Assembly: GCA_000711775.1 (NCBI GenBank)
Contig: ARYC01017424.1
Coordinates: forward strand, 62,001 to 126,000
From: Oxytricha trifallax
Taxonomy: Eukaryota; Ciliophora; Spirotrichea; Sporadotrichida; Oxytrichidae
Direction of reading: 5' to 3'
Length of the DNA stretch: 64,000 nt
Numbering within the stretch: position 1 is the stretch's first letter; each line of letters starts with the position of its first letter. Shown piece by piece: positions 25,925-38,557 of the stretch. The translations under genes and the position numbers were made by a program. Below the pieces are notes generated by a model. The model was not told where the DNA came from, ran no database searches, and was given only the letters and a program-made list of their open reading frames with translations.

Positions 25925-26580
25925 TTTTATATTATTAACAATTTTTAATATTTGTATTAAATATTGACATGAGCACTGATTTATGTAGGAAAGATATAAT
26001 TTAAAAAAGATTATTGATAATATTATTCCTTTTATTTTTTTTCAAAATTCAAAACTCTTAAACCTAAAACTATTGATATAATTATATATAATAGTATAAA
26101 AATTAAATAATCATTTTAATTTGAAGGTTTTTTCAGAAAAATAAACCGTTTAATACTTAGTTATTTTATTATATTTTAAACTAATTGAAACATCAGGTAA
26201 TTTTTTCTAATTGTAATGATTTGTATTAAACTATGTTTAGAAGTTATGTTTCTAAAATGGATAAAGCATTAATCGAAGATTAAAGAGATTTTCATATCTA
26301 TTGGAAATAAAATCTTTTTATATGCCTTATTTTTATAAAAGAAATCTAAAATAATAAAAACAAAGAGATGGACAAAGGCAAGGTTAGTGTTTATTTTTTG
26401 AGATCTTAAAATATTTTTTAAAATAAAATTTAGTCAAATATTTAATATCCTTAAATATTTGAATATAAAAAACATAATAGTTTTTAAAGTTATTCCATTA
26501 TAAATAGAGTACCAAAAGAATTAATTAGTTTGAATAACTTGCTTTTTCCTTTTATTAAAACCATAACAACAGAATTTTTC
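25925..26580. other. AT-rich spacer
   Basis: About 650 bp upstream of the RAP gene. I see no credible frame, repeat or RNA here. Confidence 0.4.
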
Positions 26581-26589
26581 TCTTAAATC

Positions 26590-27327
26590 ATAATTTTTAT
26601 ACTAATATAAATCGTGAAAATAGAGAAAAATTCAAAAATTAATTGAATACTACCAAGTTGCGAGTATATATAATCTATAAATGAGAATAAGTTATTAGTT
26701 AGGTTAGTTGCCTGTATACTTTTATATTATTATCTTGAGCAATCAATCTATACCTTGATTGTTAATTATAGTTATCAGTGAGTAATTATGATAGGAGTGT
26801 GCTGTGTTCCTTAAACCCCAATTAATATTTATTGATGGAAGATTAAGGCTCTATTCTGTTGCCTATCTGAGCATTAATTCAAATTTTATTTATTAGATAT
26901 CCTAGAATTTAAATTTAAATTTACAGTTTTCGCACTCTCTTTTCATGATCACTCACATTTGAATATATATTAGAAATCCTTCAAATGAAGCAATTTCAAC
27001 TCAAATTTGTTCATCTGAGCTTTTTCACTAGCATTAAAAACAAATTTATTATAAATTTTAGATTATTACTTTTATTATACATTTGATTGGTGCGAATGGC
27101 TCTCTTTTGTTTTGGGTACGTGATACATTATAAATTTAGTTGTTTTCTGAACTGTTTTTGTGTGAAGTTATTCTTAATTTATTGAAGTTGTTAGAGGGAG
27201 CAAAGTTTTAATGTTACATCGCTTATCCATTTTCACTGCAGTTTTTCTTGCTTCCAAACTCATTGGAAGTGTCCATATAATCAAAAGATTAAGGAGCTTT
27301 TTTCTTTTAAGTCTTATATTTTAACAT
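26590..27327 (-). CDS. Hypothetical protein, fragmented
   Basis: Minus-strand ATG at 27327 opens a frame reading MLKYKTQKKKAPQSFDYMD and then a Ser/Asn/Gln/Lys-rich stretch to NKREPFAPIKC at about 27080. Further coding-like pieces lie downstream (FELKLLHLKDFQYIFKCE near 26.97 kb, and an S/N/Q-rich piece near 26.8 kb) in changing frames. That implies introns or short IESs; a GAGTG direct repeat 17 bp apart near 26.93 kb is one candidate pair. I recognise no family. The 3' end is not fixed. Confidence 0.35.
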
Positions 27328-27428
27328 TCAGCTCTTACTTAATAAGTATCTGTGCTTTAAAAATAAAGCTAAAACTAATCAATAAAAGGAGCGATATTTT
27401 CTTTGTTATCCATTAGGTACATATTAAG

Positions 27429-27515
27429 ATGGTGGGAAATCTTTTAAACGCCATTGGTTTAACTAAGTGGGTAACCAAAGGGATTGGCAGGCATTTGGGA
27501 GTTGTCTTGGAGTGA
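27429..27515 (+). other. Orphan coding-like island (29 codons)
   Basis: A GC-richer 87-bp stretch stands out from its AT-rich surroundings and reads MVGNLLNAIGLTKWVTKGIG then RHLGVVLE before TGA. It lies in the 346-bp spacer between two minus-strand genes. It could be a displaced gene segment (MDS) of a scrambled gene, a short exon, or chance. Confidence 0.25.
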
Positions 27516-27673
27516 AAGTTCTTAAAACATAAGTAAATTAGCAATATGTTAAAGTTCAAATTTAAATTATTAATTATCAGGAAATTACTCTTTAAATATA
27601 CATATTCCCTCGTACTATTTACAATACTTATATATCTAATAAAATTTAATCATAATTTGAATTTTGTAATTTA

Positions 27674-28753
27674 TCAATAGTTTATGTTGTTGTTGCCCCA
27701 CTCATCCTTGAATAATTGCTATCTGTCACTATGAAGCTAACTATCATTTTATTAAACTTTCCTCCTCTATGATGGCCCAGTGTTTTTATTGGTAGATTGA
27801 TTAACTGGGTATTCATCCCAATTTTTCTTATCATTAAGCTGACTATCGTTGAATATTTTGTTAGGAATAAGCTGATCCTCCTTTTCAGGCTCTGATCCTC
27901 TGCTATAAATTTTGATTTGAGGGACATTGCTATTTGCATCTCTTTAAATAAGTCTGTTTCCCTCTCTATCATAGTCAGTTATAAGGGCCTCTTAAGTGAA
28001 GAAGTTTTATGTGGGAGTAGTCCTCATTCTATCATAATCCCTTACTATTTTACACTCTATCCAATAATGCCCTTCTTGAACTGACCATTCTATTCCTTTA
28101 GACATCATTTCTTAGTTAACTTAAGCAAAATAGATATCTAAATTTTCTTTTACTGAGTCATTAAAGTTTATAAACTTCTTAGATGAGTCTCTAAAGCACT
28201 CATATATTGAGAGACCCACAATTATGAACATGGAAGCAGCCATTGCGCAATAAGCAGAGACCTCTAGAAACAAACTTTCAATATCAATTGCAACATAAAT
28301 AATGCCAAGGAATAAAATTGCCAATGTAAATGAAAGACAACTAAGCCAAAATTTATAGTTATCTATTCCTGCTGTATCTGCTAATCTTTTTTTCGAATAA
28401 ACCTTTGCGACAACTTTTCCAGCAACATCTACAACGTTTTAGAACTCATTTTTAGTCAGTAATCCTTCTAAAACATCTGCATCATAACATGTCCTCAAAA
28501 ATCCAGTTCCTTTCTCGTTTGAGGGTATAACTACTAAAGTTGGGCCATTTTCTGGAAATTTTAAAGCCTTCATCATCTCGGTTCTATCTCTGAATTTTTA
28601 TGTTCCTGTTTTCTTATATATTCCATCAGACCTTGCTGACATATTTTACCTCTCTTCTCGTTCTTATTGATGAGGCAGGACTCTTGATCTAGAGATCTCG
28701 TTTGCTTGCTATCGATCAGTAAAAAGATTAACAGAAGCATTTACTAAATTCAT
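27674..28753 (-). CDS. Two-TM membrane protein of unknown function
   Basis: A single uninterrupted minus-strand frame of 360 codons runs from ATG at 28753 to TGA at 27674-27676. The N-terminal 150 residues are soluble (KALKFPENGPTLVVIPS, DVAGKVVAKVYSKKR). Two adjacent TM helices follow (FWLSCLSFTLAILFLGIIYV and VSAYCAMAASMFIIVGLSIY). After them come a conserved-looking WSVQEGHYWIECKIVRDYDR segment and a Q/N-rich tail. The hairpin topology with both ends cytosolic suggests an endomembrane protein. I do not recognise the family. No intron or IES is needed. Confidence 0.75.
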
Positions 28754-28890
28754 TTTTAAAGTAGGATTATAAGTTAAAAATCAAGCTTAATGTTTTAAAG
28801 TTAATCTTAAAATAAAGATATTAATGATAGAATAGAAAATAGCTTTTATTTTCTCACAAAATCAAATCACTCTTAATGGTTATTTTTAGT

Positions 28891-29417
28891 TCATTATTAT
28901 GCATGCGTTTTCTTGTATGATCTCATCATTTCAATAAAGTTTTCGTATTCGCTTACTGACAACATGATTTGGACAAATATCTTTGCTTCTTCATCATCTT
29001 CACTTTTCTAAAATTAATCAATTTAGGTAATGATAAACAATCAAAGATTCATATTTACCTTTTTCAGAATTTCAAAGAATTCCTCAACACTCACTCCTGA
29101 GTCTTTAATGAGGCCTATAATTCATTTAATTATCTTATTAATTCTTACTCTCAATTTTTGCCTCGAATAATTCCTGATACTCCTTGAATACCTGAGTGTA
29201 CCTACAAGATATTTTAGTCAATTTATTTAATTTATAATAGACTATTCTATTCTTACTCTAGTTTATTTTCAACTTCTCTGGCATCAACACCATCATCGAA
29301 TAAGTGCGCGTGCTTTGCAGCAAATCTATTGAAAATTTCTTCTCCAGAGTCTTCACCATCGTCGAAATAGAACTCTTCTACCTTTTGCATAAGTTCTCTT
29401 AATTTATCGTCGTTCAT
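28891..29417 (-). CDS. ARL2BP/BART-domain protein
   Basis: Minus strand, ATG at 29417, TGA at 28891-28893. The product of about 125 residues is an all-helical BART-like domain: EEFYFDDGEDSGEEIFNRFA, ENKLEYTQVFKEYQELFEAK, DSGVSVEEFFEIL and EAKIFVQIMLSVSEYENFIE. The order and spacing match ARL2-binding protein and the CFAP36 BART domain, which bind ARL2/ARL3 GTPases in ciliary and mitochondrial trafficking. Three introns fit: 29202-29256, 29115-29148 and 29008-29058. It is short, as in ARL2BP without extensions. The assignment is by motif pattern. Confidence 0.75.
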
Positions 29418-30651
29418 GTTTTATTTGCAACTTTAATAAAAATCTATTATTGCTATATTTTTAATTATCTTCTCTACCGATATTTCACATTTTTACTTTA
29501 CTACTCTATAAATTCCATGAAAAGAAACATAAACTAAATGAGTTTGTTTACTGCCATCGAGAGCTTCCTTTGTTCAATTATATAAACAAATTAAATATTT
29601 GAAATTTTATCTAATCCATATTATAAAGTATTTACTTGCATCTTAACCATATAAGGACAATTTATATTGAAAAAAGTAACATAATAAATTAGAGCTTTAA
29701 TAATTATATACACTTTTTTAAGTGAAAAATTCGCTAGGCAAATATAGTCATGATAGCATAGTTTTTTTATGATTAAATTACACTTTTAAAATAAGGAAAA
29801 TAGGGCTTGCCAAATCAAATATTCTTAGTCTATTCATTTCTAAAATGATATAGCTTATTTTTATTGATGTTATAAATTCTCAGTACTGTAATGTAAAGAA
29901 AAAATTTAATCTAAAGTTTTTATTTTTATTCCAATTGCAAATTTTATTTTTCAAGTTTAATATATAGTAATTAAATTGTAAAAGAATTACTTCAATAAAT
30001 CTATTACAGCTTTAATGAGATTTTATTTTAGCTTACATACAAATAATTATTTTTACGATTTTAGTTTTAAAAATGTAGCTTTATTAATATTTTTTGACAT
30101 TCTCTAATTATATTTAAAAATATTGAAAGTATACTTTCATTCAACAAATAATTATTCGTTGTTTTTATTTACTTCTCAATTTTTTGCACATTTTACTTTG
30201 ATTTTATATTTGGTGAAATACCATTAAATTGTTAATTCTCTAATTAATTAAATTGATGTTATGAAAGATCAAATTGATAAACTAAACGACAGCTACACTA
30301 GACATTAGTTTGGAATCCCACAGACTTTAGCAAAGCTGGCTTTTTCTTACTATATATCACATTTAATTTCTAATATTTACTATTTAACATACAAATTAAA
30401 TCATGCTCAAAAATGAAGTAAAAAGTATTTAATTAAACTTAATAGAGAAAGAGATTTAAAAATTATAAATTGTTCATTTACATTTCTATTGAAAATATTA
30501 ACTATTTAATTGTGTTTTAAAATTTTACTAACAAAATTAAAAAATTTTAGAATAATAAAATGGTATTTTATATTATTTTTTCTGTAATTTTTTCATTAAT
30601 TTTGTGATAGATACTTATAAGTTTAGTTTTAATATTTTTTTGAGTATATTC
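29418..30651. other. AT-rich DNA upstream of the scrambled POLR3A segment, with one short coding-like ORF
   Basis: About 1.2 kb, mostly AT-rich. The only coding-like island is a + strand 52-codon frame at 30261-30416 (MKDQIDKLNDSYTRHQFGIP then QTLAKLAFSYY). Its first 35 residues look protein-like and could be a stray MDS or exon. Nothing else is seen. The right edge is the POLR3A pointer. Confidence 0.4.
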
Positions 30652-30663
30652 TCATAACTTATT
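30652..30663 (+). other. Scrambling pointer CTCATAACTTAT (5' end of downstream POLR3A segment)
   Basis: The 12-bp word CTCATAACTTAT here is found as its reverse complement at 39927-39938, at the end of the inverted N-terminal segment. The flanking bases differ on both sides, so the repeat is exactly 12 bp. Joining the pieces through it reads [16 protein letters not shown] in frame, as expected for the family. Confidence 0.93.
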
Positions 30664-33600
30664 GGGTAATAAACAAATCAGAGCTTTAAGTTAAAGATTA
30701 AAGGGAAAACATGGTAGATTCAGACAAAATTTATCAGGAAAAAGAGTAGATTTTACAGGAAGAACTGTCATCTCTCCTGATCCAAATTGTGCCATTGATG
30801 AAGTTATGATTCCAATTTACATTGCAAAGAACTTAACTTTCCCTGAGAGAGTCAACTAGTACAATATTGATAAATTGAGAAATCTCGTAAAGATAGGTCC
30901 AGATGTTCATCCAGGAGCAAATTATGTTGAATCTTAAGATGGAAATAAAGTTTTATTACAGTACGCAAACAGAAGAAAGGCTGCTGAAGAGCTAAAAATT
31001 GGTGATATTGTAGAGAGACATTTAGAAAATGGAGACGTAGTATTGTTCAACAGGCAACCTAGTTTACATAGAGTCTCAATTATGGCTCATAGAGCAAGAG
31101 TTATGCCATCAAGAACTTTAAGATTTAACGAATGCGTTTGTACTCCTTATAATGCAGATTTTGATGGTGATGAAATGAATATACATTTACCTTAATCTGA
31201 AGAAGCAAGAGCAGAAGCTAGAATCCTTATGGATGTAAAATAAAATTTACTTATTCCCAGATCTGGAGAGCCACTTATCGCTCCAACCCAAGATTTCCTT
31301 ACTTCAAGTTATTTGATAACATAGAAAGATAAATTCCTGAATAGAAATGAATTTATGCAAATATGCGCATACTTCTGGGATGCTAATGAAAAGATTGAAA
31401 TTCCACCTCCAACAATTATTAAGCCTGTTGAGCTCTGGACAGGTAAATAAATCATAAACGTGCTTCTTAGACCAAACAGAAAATCGTATGTTTATGTTAA
31501 CACAGTTGTAAAGGAAAGAAATTATTCAGGAGTAGGAGAGCACATGTGCCCAAATGATGGATGGGTAATTTTCCAAAACTCTGAATTGATCTGTGGAAAC
31601 TTGTGTAAGACAACAATGGGAAGTGGTTCAAAAACTGGCTTATTCTATTCTCTTTAAAGGGACAATTCTGTTGAAGTCGCTGCTTAATGCATGCTTAGAG
31701 TTGCAAAGTTTTCTGCAAGATGGATCGGAAGTCATGGAATGTCTATTGGAATAAGTGATGTCACACCATTTGGCTTACTTATTGAAGAAAAGTAGAAACT
31801 TCTTGAAGCAGGATATGTTAACTGTAATTTAACAAAATTTATAATTTTTAGATAAAAAGTATTCTAATTTTGTATAACTATATATAATTTGCTTTAAAAA
31901 CTGTGATAAGCTGATTGAACAATATAAGCAAGGCAAACTTGTATTAAAGGCTGGTTGCAATCCAGAATAAACACTTGAATCTTACTTGAATGGTGAACTC
32001 AGTAAAATTAGAGATAAAGCTGGAGATATTTTGAAATCTAAGCTACCTAAGTATAATTCTCCATTGATCATGGCAATTTGTGGTTCTAAAGGTTCAAATA
32101 TCAATTTGTGTCAGATGATTGCCTTAGTTGGTTAATAAACTGTAAATGGGCAAAGAATGCCAAATGGTTTCTTCGATAGAAGTTTACCACATTTTGAACC
32201 ATATTCCAAGTATCCAGCATCTAAAGGTTTCGTAGGTAATAGTTTTTATTCTGGCTTAACTGCAACTGAGTTCTTTTTCCATACTATTGGTGGAAGAGAA
32301 GGTTTAGTTGATACTGCTGTAAAGACTGCAGAAACAGGATACATGCAAAGAAGACTCATGAAAGCCCTTGAAGATCTTTCTGTCAAATATGACGATACAG
32401 TGAGAACAAGTACAGAACACATTATTCAATTCTAGTATGGAGATGATGGTTTAGACCCTATGTTTATGGATGATAATAGTCTTCCTGTCAGTTTAAAAAG
32501 ATTAATGATTATGATTAAGGAAAACACAAAACAGACAGCTAAAGTCATAAATGAAGGATATCTTATTGCCTTTTTAAATTGATCAGTTCAAGGGATACCC
32601 CCTCCAAATCTGGAACTTTTTAAAATTCCAGTTTTAAACTGGAATTCCAGATTTAAATCTGGAATTTTTATCAGTTCCAGATTTATATCTGGAACTGTAA
32701 TATGATTAAAATATTCCAGATGTGTACCTGGAATTCCAGTTATAAATCTGGAATTCCAGTTTAAAACTGGAATAAAATTTATACTTCATTATTATAGATA
32801 AAATTGTTTATATTATTTTGTATTAAAATTTTTGCAAATTTTTTAATGTATAATTTAAATGAATCTAAATAGAGAGTTAATCTAAACAAAAACTTTAAAA
32901 TTAATTATAAATTGAATATTTTTTTAAATCATTATAATTTTCTTATATTTATAAAAATAATGCTTTGATGTACCTATTGAAAGAGAAATTTCTATTTATA
33001 TAATTGAAATAATTACTACTTTAAATGCAAAAGTTCAAAATATTTATTAGGAATTAAAATTAATCAAACAACAAATACAAAGCTTTTAAATGGGTTAATA
33101 TTAATGGATAAATATAATATTTAAATATTCTAGATAATAATAAAAGTGCATAAGTTTTTTTGAAACTAAGTTAAACTATTGAAAAAATTTAGTTAAATTA
33201 AAAAACAATTCTTTTTATTTAGCTTGCCATTTTAATTCATTTAAACTAACCTATTAATAAATATCAGCTCTTTATGAATACTAACTATTAAGTTTACTTT
33301 ATTAAAAGATATCCCTCTAGCAATAATATTATAAATGGTATATTAATATAAATTATGGTAATAAAAATTCAAGGGGGGGGGGGAAATTTCCAGCCTATGT
33401 TTATGATAAAACAGCTTTTTTAGGGAAGTTTCCTGTCAAGAATATTTTTTAATGGAGTTATTTTTTACTTTTTAATACCTTTTATGATTTTCACATTTTT
33501 TTGATTCAAGCAATTTATCCTACCATACATGAAATATTACAAAATCGAATTTATGTTGAGCATTATTTTTTTAAATATATAATCTTATTTTCTAATAGTT

Positions 33601-35680
33601 TTCGAAAATTTTTATTAAAGATTATGATAAAATTCTTCTCTATATCTCAATTTATGATATTAGAATATAATTGCAATTTATCGATATAACTCTTAAAATG
33701 TTTAACTTATCTTTGGCCATTTGTTGTGCAAGAAATTATTTATTAAAATATTTTATATAAAATGAATAAAATTATATATAAAAAAAAAGTTTACTTGACA
33801 GGAAACTTCCCTCTTGTCAGGAATTTTTACCACAAAAATTGAATTATAAGATTAAGTTTAAGAATTTTTTCCTTTCAACAGAATTTTTCTATATAGTATT
33901 TTTCATTAAAAAAATTCATTGGAAACTTTAAATTTTTTTGTAATTATTAAAAACAGAAAAATTTATATTGATAAAAATAGAGATTTTTTTATAAGTTTAT
34001 ATAAAATAGTTTAACATTATTATAAAGCATTACATTATAGAATTCCAGGTGTATTTCTGGAATTCCAGGAATATATCTGGAATTCCAGATTTATACCTGG
34101 AATTATTGATTTTTTGTATAATAATGGGATTCCAGAGCAAATCTGGAATTCCAGTTTAAAACTGGAATTCAAAAGCCAAACCTGGAATTTCAAAAAGTTC
34201 CAGATTTGGAGGGGGTATCCAGTTCAAGGATAAAATTTATGAAATTTGTCCAGTTAAAAATATCAGCATGAAATTTATCGAACAATTTAAAGAGTTTCTT
34301 GACACTATTATAAATCAAGTTGCTAAATAGAGAACTGATCTAGGTCTCAAGGATGGCTTAAAATAAATACCTACAGAGTAAGAAATTAAAAAAGAAAGGT
34401 TCGATAAAGTTGTCCAAAAATTACTCAGAAACTTTACTTTCTTAACTTTAAGTTAACTTGAAGATTTCACTAATTTAGTTTGGCTAAAATACAGAAGAGC
34501 CTAAATTCAACCAGGCGAAGCCGTTGGTGCGGTCGCAGCACAATCTATTGGTGAACCAGGAACCTAAATGACTTTAAAGACTTTCCATTTTGCTGGTGTC
34601 GCTTCTATGAATGTAACTCTTGGAGTCCCAAGAATAAAGGAAATTATTAATGCCACTAAGGAAATCAGCACTCCAATTATCTCTGCTAGACTTGTTAATG
34701 ATGTTGATCTTATATCTGCAAGAATTGTTAAAGGAAGAATAGAAAAGACTAAGTTAGGAGATATTGCAAAATATATTAAGGAAGTTTATACTCCAAGAGG
34801 ATGTTATCTTGAGGTGAAGCTAGATATCGACGCCATAACTGCATTAAAGTTAGAGCTAACAATTCATGATGTGAAAAATGCAATTATTAAGACACCAAAG
34901 ATTAAAGTTAAGGAAAATAAAATAGAGGTCATCGATCATAGAGTTGTTCATATTCAGCCACATGATACTACAAGAGATAACATGTATTTTAGCATGCAAT
35001 AATTGAAAAATATGTTGCCTAATGTTAGTGTTAAAGGTATCCCAACAGTTGTAAGAGCCGTAATTTCAAAACAGGAATAAGACCAATCAAAACATCACTT
35101 ACTTGTCGAAGGTTATGGACTAAAGCAAGTAATGTCAACTCCTGGTATCGATTTCAGATCAACAAAATCTAATCACGTTATTGAAACTGAACAAGTTTTG
35201 GGTATCGAAGCTGCAAGACAAACAATCATCAACGAAATCCAATATACCATGCAGTCTCATGGTATGAATATTGATCCAAGACATATTTAGCTACTTGCAG
35301 ATATCATGACTTTTAAAGGATAAGTATTAGGTATTACTAGATTTGGAGTTTCTAAAATGAAGAATTCAACTTTAATGCTTGCTAGTTTTGAAATGACAAC
35401 TGACCATCTCTACGATTCAGCAGTGCATTTAACAATATAAATATTTTGGGATTTTAATTATAAATTATTCAAAATTTGATATTGCAAGAAAGATGAAATT
35501 TCTGGAGTTTCAGAATGCATCATTATGGGCAACATGATCCCTATCGGTACAGGTCTTTTCAAAGTAGTTTATGATGAAACTATAAAACAAGATGACCATC
35601 CAGGTTTGCTTGTATCTAATGAAGATGCAGGGGATGAAGATTTAATATTTGACAATATCCAAGATATGATAGTCACATGA
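30652..35680 (+). CDS. POLR3A: RNA polymerase III largest subunit, main (C-terminal) part of a scrambled gene
   Basis: From the pointer at 30652 the frame gives [20 protein letters not shown] and all the expected landmarks: the catalytic [11 protein letters not shown] loop at about 31150-31185, [32 protein letters not shown], the bridge helix/trigger loop ([39 protein letters not shown]) and the C-terminal [19 protein letters not shown]. Together with the N-terminal segment at 39927-41018 (minus) it makes a full-length Rpc160-like subunit that transcribes tRNA and 5S genes. Interruptions are a 79-bp IES (31820-31898), a 1,636-bp element IES (32584-34219), a probable 43-nt intron (32544-32586) and a 66-nt intron (35423-35488). 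TGA is at 35678-35680. Confidence 0.95.
31820..31898 (+). other. 79-bp IES in POLR3A, pointer AACTGT
   Basis: AACTGT occurs at 31820-31825 and 31899-31904. Removal joins EAGYVNC to [11 protein letters not shown], matching the family (AGYKKCDEYIE in human). The internal sequence is AT-rich and breaks the frame. Confidence 0.9.
32584..34219 (+). mobile_element. 1.64-kb terminal-inverted-repeat element acting as an IES in POLR3A
   Basis: CAGTTCAAGG flanks the unit (32584-32593 and 34220-34229). The ends are inverted repeats, GGATACCCCCTCCAAATCTG on the left and its complement on the right, giving an 8-bp duplication AGTTCAAG if the TIR starts at GGATACCCCC. Inside each end are repeated, palindromic TTCCAG/CTGGAA words (about 32610-32775 and 34040-34205). 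The middle is AT-rich, has no transposase-like ORF, and hosts a second element (about 33373-33830). Excision restores [20 protein letters not shown]. The pointer CAG coincides with the 3' splice site of a 43-nt intron ending at 32586. Confidence 0.9.
33373..33830 (+). mobile_element. G-tract MITE copy nested in the POLR3A element
   Basis: The left end is a run of about 11 G followed by AAATTTCCAGCC..TTTATGATAAAA and GGGAAGTTTCCTGTCAAG. The right end carries the complementary TTGACAGGAAACTTCCCTCTTG. This is the same termini as the 47154 and 56782 elements, but its right end is diverged. AAAAATT flanks both sides (about 33363 and 33835) as a possible target duplication. No ORF of its own is evident. 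It is older or more damaged than the other two copies. Confidence 0.65.
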
Positions 35681-35775
35681 TTACATTCATAATTAAAGGA
35701 ATAATTAAACAGGAATTTTAAATAGCAATCAATAAACTTAATTCATAAACTAATATACTTATAATTATTGATTAT

Positions 35776-37850
35776 TCACTTTTTCAATAACTAATGCTCA
35801 AGTCTCTACCTAATTTTGTCTTATAGATCTTACTCTTAAAGTAAAGTTTTTGTCCACTGCTATATTAGCATCTCTCTTTTTTACTCAAGTTATTGTGATT
35901 TTTCTATTTTTTATTGTTCCAAAACTTTGCCATTTTATGTATGTTTATAATTTAAAGGATTAAGTTAAATCTAGAACTTGTTTTATGAAGTTTTATTGAC
36001 GATTTCTCTACTTTAAAATAAAATAACTTAGATTTATTAATTATACTTTGAAATAGAGGATTGAGATTGGTTCTTTTAAGTCCATAATATTTTATTATTA
36101 GCTCTTCTTGTTTTCACTTTATTAGTAGATAATCGAGTTAGACAAGCTACTTGATTTGCTATTAAGCTTTGTGTTCGTGGTAGTACTACTTGCTTTTCTT
36201 GGTTTAGAAACTTAATTACTTCTACTTTTAACAATTTTGCTTAACTATTCTTAAGATAAAGTCTTCTAAACAACTTATTCCAATTTTTATTAAGTTTTGA
36301 GGCTGGTAGAGTATCCTTGATTTTCTATTTTAATAAGAGTATCCTGTTATTTGTTAATGTTCTAAGGAGTTTAAGGTGTTTAGAAGCTCCAATTAATAAA
36401 ATTTTATTTATATTAAGCAAGAATGAGTAAAAAAAAACATAAAATGACTATCTTATACTGGCTGAGCTTCGAATTTTTATTATTATAAGTCATTATTACA
36501 ATCAAGGTAACTAATGTCTTATAAATCAATATGAATGACTTTAGACTGCTCATTTAAGTAAACTTTTGGATTTTCATATACCTAATGCTAATTATATTCA
36601 TAAATTAAACATCCATCATCCTTGTTAATTATTTATATAGGACTACCCCATTCACTTTCAAATTACCTTAAATTTTGCAATGCAGGTGTATGTTATTAAT
36701 TATGCTTCTCTGATGGCTATTAGTTTTCTTTATTTTTAATGATGAGCTTTGTTGAAAATTATTGTTAAGATTTGCTTCTCTAATGCTTATTTAGTTTCTA
36801 CTATGTTATAAATTCAGTAGCTTACAACAAATTGAATTATCCAAATAAAATAATCTACAGCTTGATCAATTTATTGCATGCAACTATAATTCTGGCGAAA
36901 ATGGATTTATCTCTCTAAATGCTACTTATGATATTTTCAATTTGAAGTTTTAGATTCAAGATATCTTTTCTTTCATGAATATCATTATCAAACAGTATTG
37001 ATACTTATTTTAGCTAAAGGTAAAGTTTAGGATGTGACTTAAAATATTTGATTATATAATCCCATGTGTAAGCTTTGTCAATATCGTCTTGCTTGTTTTT
37101 CATGATTTATGCAAGTTTGATGATAATTTGATATGTTAATTTAATTTCATTGCTTGGTTTCTTCACTTTTTGTTATATCTCTAATATATCTCCCATTGAA
37201 ACTTACTTTTACAAATTTTTCAATTCATCGGTTATTTGAAAGTACAACTAAATGACTGTATTCTTTACTTTTAGTTCTTATTAATTCTCATGTTATTGCA
37301 ACTAAGCAAGTCGGCGTTAAGTTTAAGTTTATTGTTTGTGAATTAGTTCTTAATCTTTAATAATGGTTGGAGCTGTTTTTGAAATATTTAAACCAGCTTA
37401 TGCTATATTTTAGGATGTAATTTGAGACTTTAAGTCCTTTTATTTACTTTATTAATCTTCTTCTTATTTTAATGACTACTGAGTATCTACTTAGATATAC
37501 TGGATAGGCTTCATTGTAGAAGAAGGGCTATTATAAAAGTGAACCATGTTTTCTTAACCCACAATTTATAAATAATTCTTGTCATTAATTGATTTACTGC
37601 TGCTACTTTAATCAGTGGTTAATGACTTAAGATTTGATGGCAGACTGCTTATCAATTCTTCAGCTACTACTTCTTAAATATTACTCAAATAATTGCTATT
37701 ATTTTAAGCAGATTAATAATTGCTTGTTTAATTTTCATTTTATTTGATCATATTCTCCAGCTGCAAACTTTTTAGCCTATTTCTTGGCAGTTTAATAATC
37801 TAGTTGAAGTCAACTGAGTTTTAAGTGTTCTTTGACAAATATTTTTCCAT
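35776..37850 (-). CDS. Q-rich protein of unknown function, nested between the two POLR3A segments
   Basis: Minus strand from ATG at 37850 (MEKYLSKNTQNSVDFNQIIK) to TGA at 35776-35778 (KLGRDLSISY). Most of the frame is open with many TAA/TAG glutamines; a short intron or IES is needed near 36.1 kb, where a TGA intervenes. Recognisable pieces are a Q-rich helical stretch (HKQQTQTQRRLAQLQQHENQ), IKLTYQIIIKLAQIMKNKQD and WGSPIQIINKDDGCLIYEYN. I recognise no domain. It is a complete gene lying inside the segment that separates the POLR3A pieces. Confidence 0.6.
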
Positions 37851-38557
37851 TAATTTTGATTGATTAAATTTAACTAAATTAACTTTTCTCTAAAATAAAA
37901 TTTATTTAGATAAACTGTTATTTTATTAATTTGATCTGATTATTTAGTGTAACTTTTCAATGAAGATTTTGCTCTCATCTATTATAATATATTAGCCATC
38001 ATATATTAAAGAGTGGTTCTTAAGTTAAGAGTGAGTGATTTTAAATTTCAGTTTGTCAGAGATGTATTATATGAATAAATAGATTTGGAAAATAAATTAG
38101 TGAATTCAATTAACTGGTTACATATGTTTTAGATTAAATGGTTCAAAAATATTAAGAATGATATATAAAATGTTATTTTTGTGATAAAAAATAGCAAAAC
38201 TCATATATAATTATGGAGAATTTTAACGTATAATTAATATATGCTTAGAATGAAATAATAGCTTTTTATACATATGCAATATTTTATCCACATTGTGTTT
38301 TAAGATAGGGATAGTACAAGTATTTCATCATTTAAAATCACTCACTCCAAACTCTAGTTATTAGTTAAACTTCTTACCTTAAACTTTTTTCACTTTAGTT
38401 TGTAAATCCAAAGGAAGGTCAGAGTACGGGATTTATGCACTCAATTCTCGTAATGAGACTTCTTTTTATTTTGTGATTAATATTAATTATAATTTGATTG
38501 GAAAAATGATAATTAAATGAATTGTAGCAAATCATATTAAAATTAATATTTATAAAA
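37851..38557. other. AT-rich spacer between divergent genes
   Basis: About 700 bp between two 5' ends (Q-rich gene - and VOC gene +), so promoters should lie here. One small coding-like + strand stretch at about 38399-38462 (FVNPKEGQSTGFMHSILVMR) could be a stray MDS. Otherwise I see nothing. Confidence 0.4.

Noticed and set aside
31824-31844. A 21-nt GT..AG intron inside the AACTGT interruption
   Set aside because: The splice would leave the frame broken; only the AACTGT to AACTGT join gives the conserved protein.
35800-37800. Apparent decayed element on the plus strand between POLR3A and the VOC gene
   Set aside because: The minus strand carries a continuous Q-rich gene with a good start at 37850; no terminal repeats are seen.
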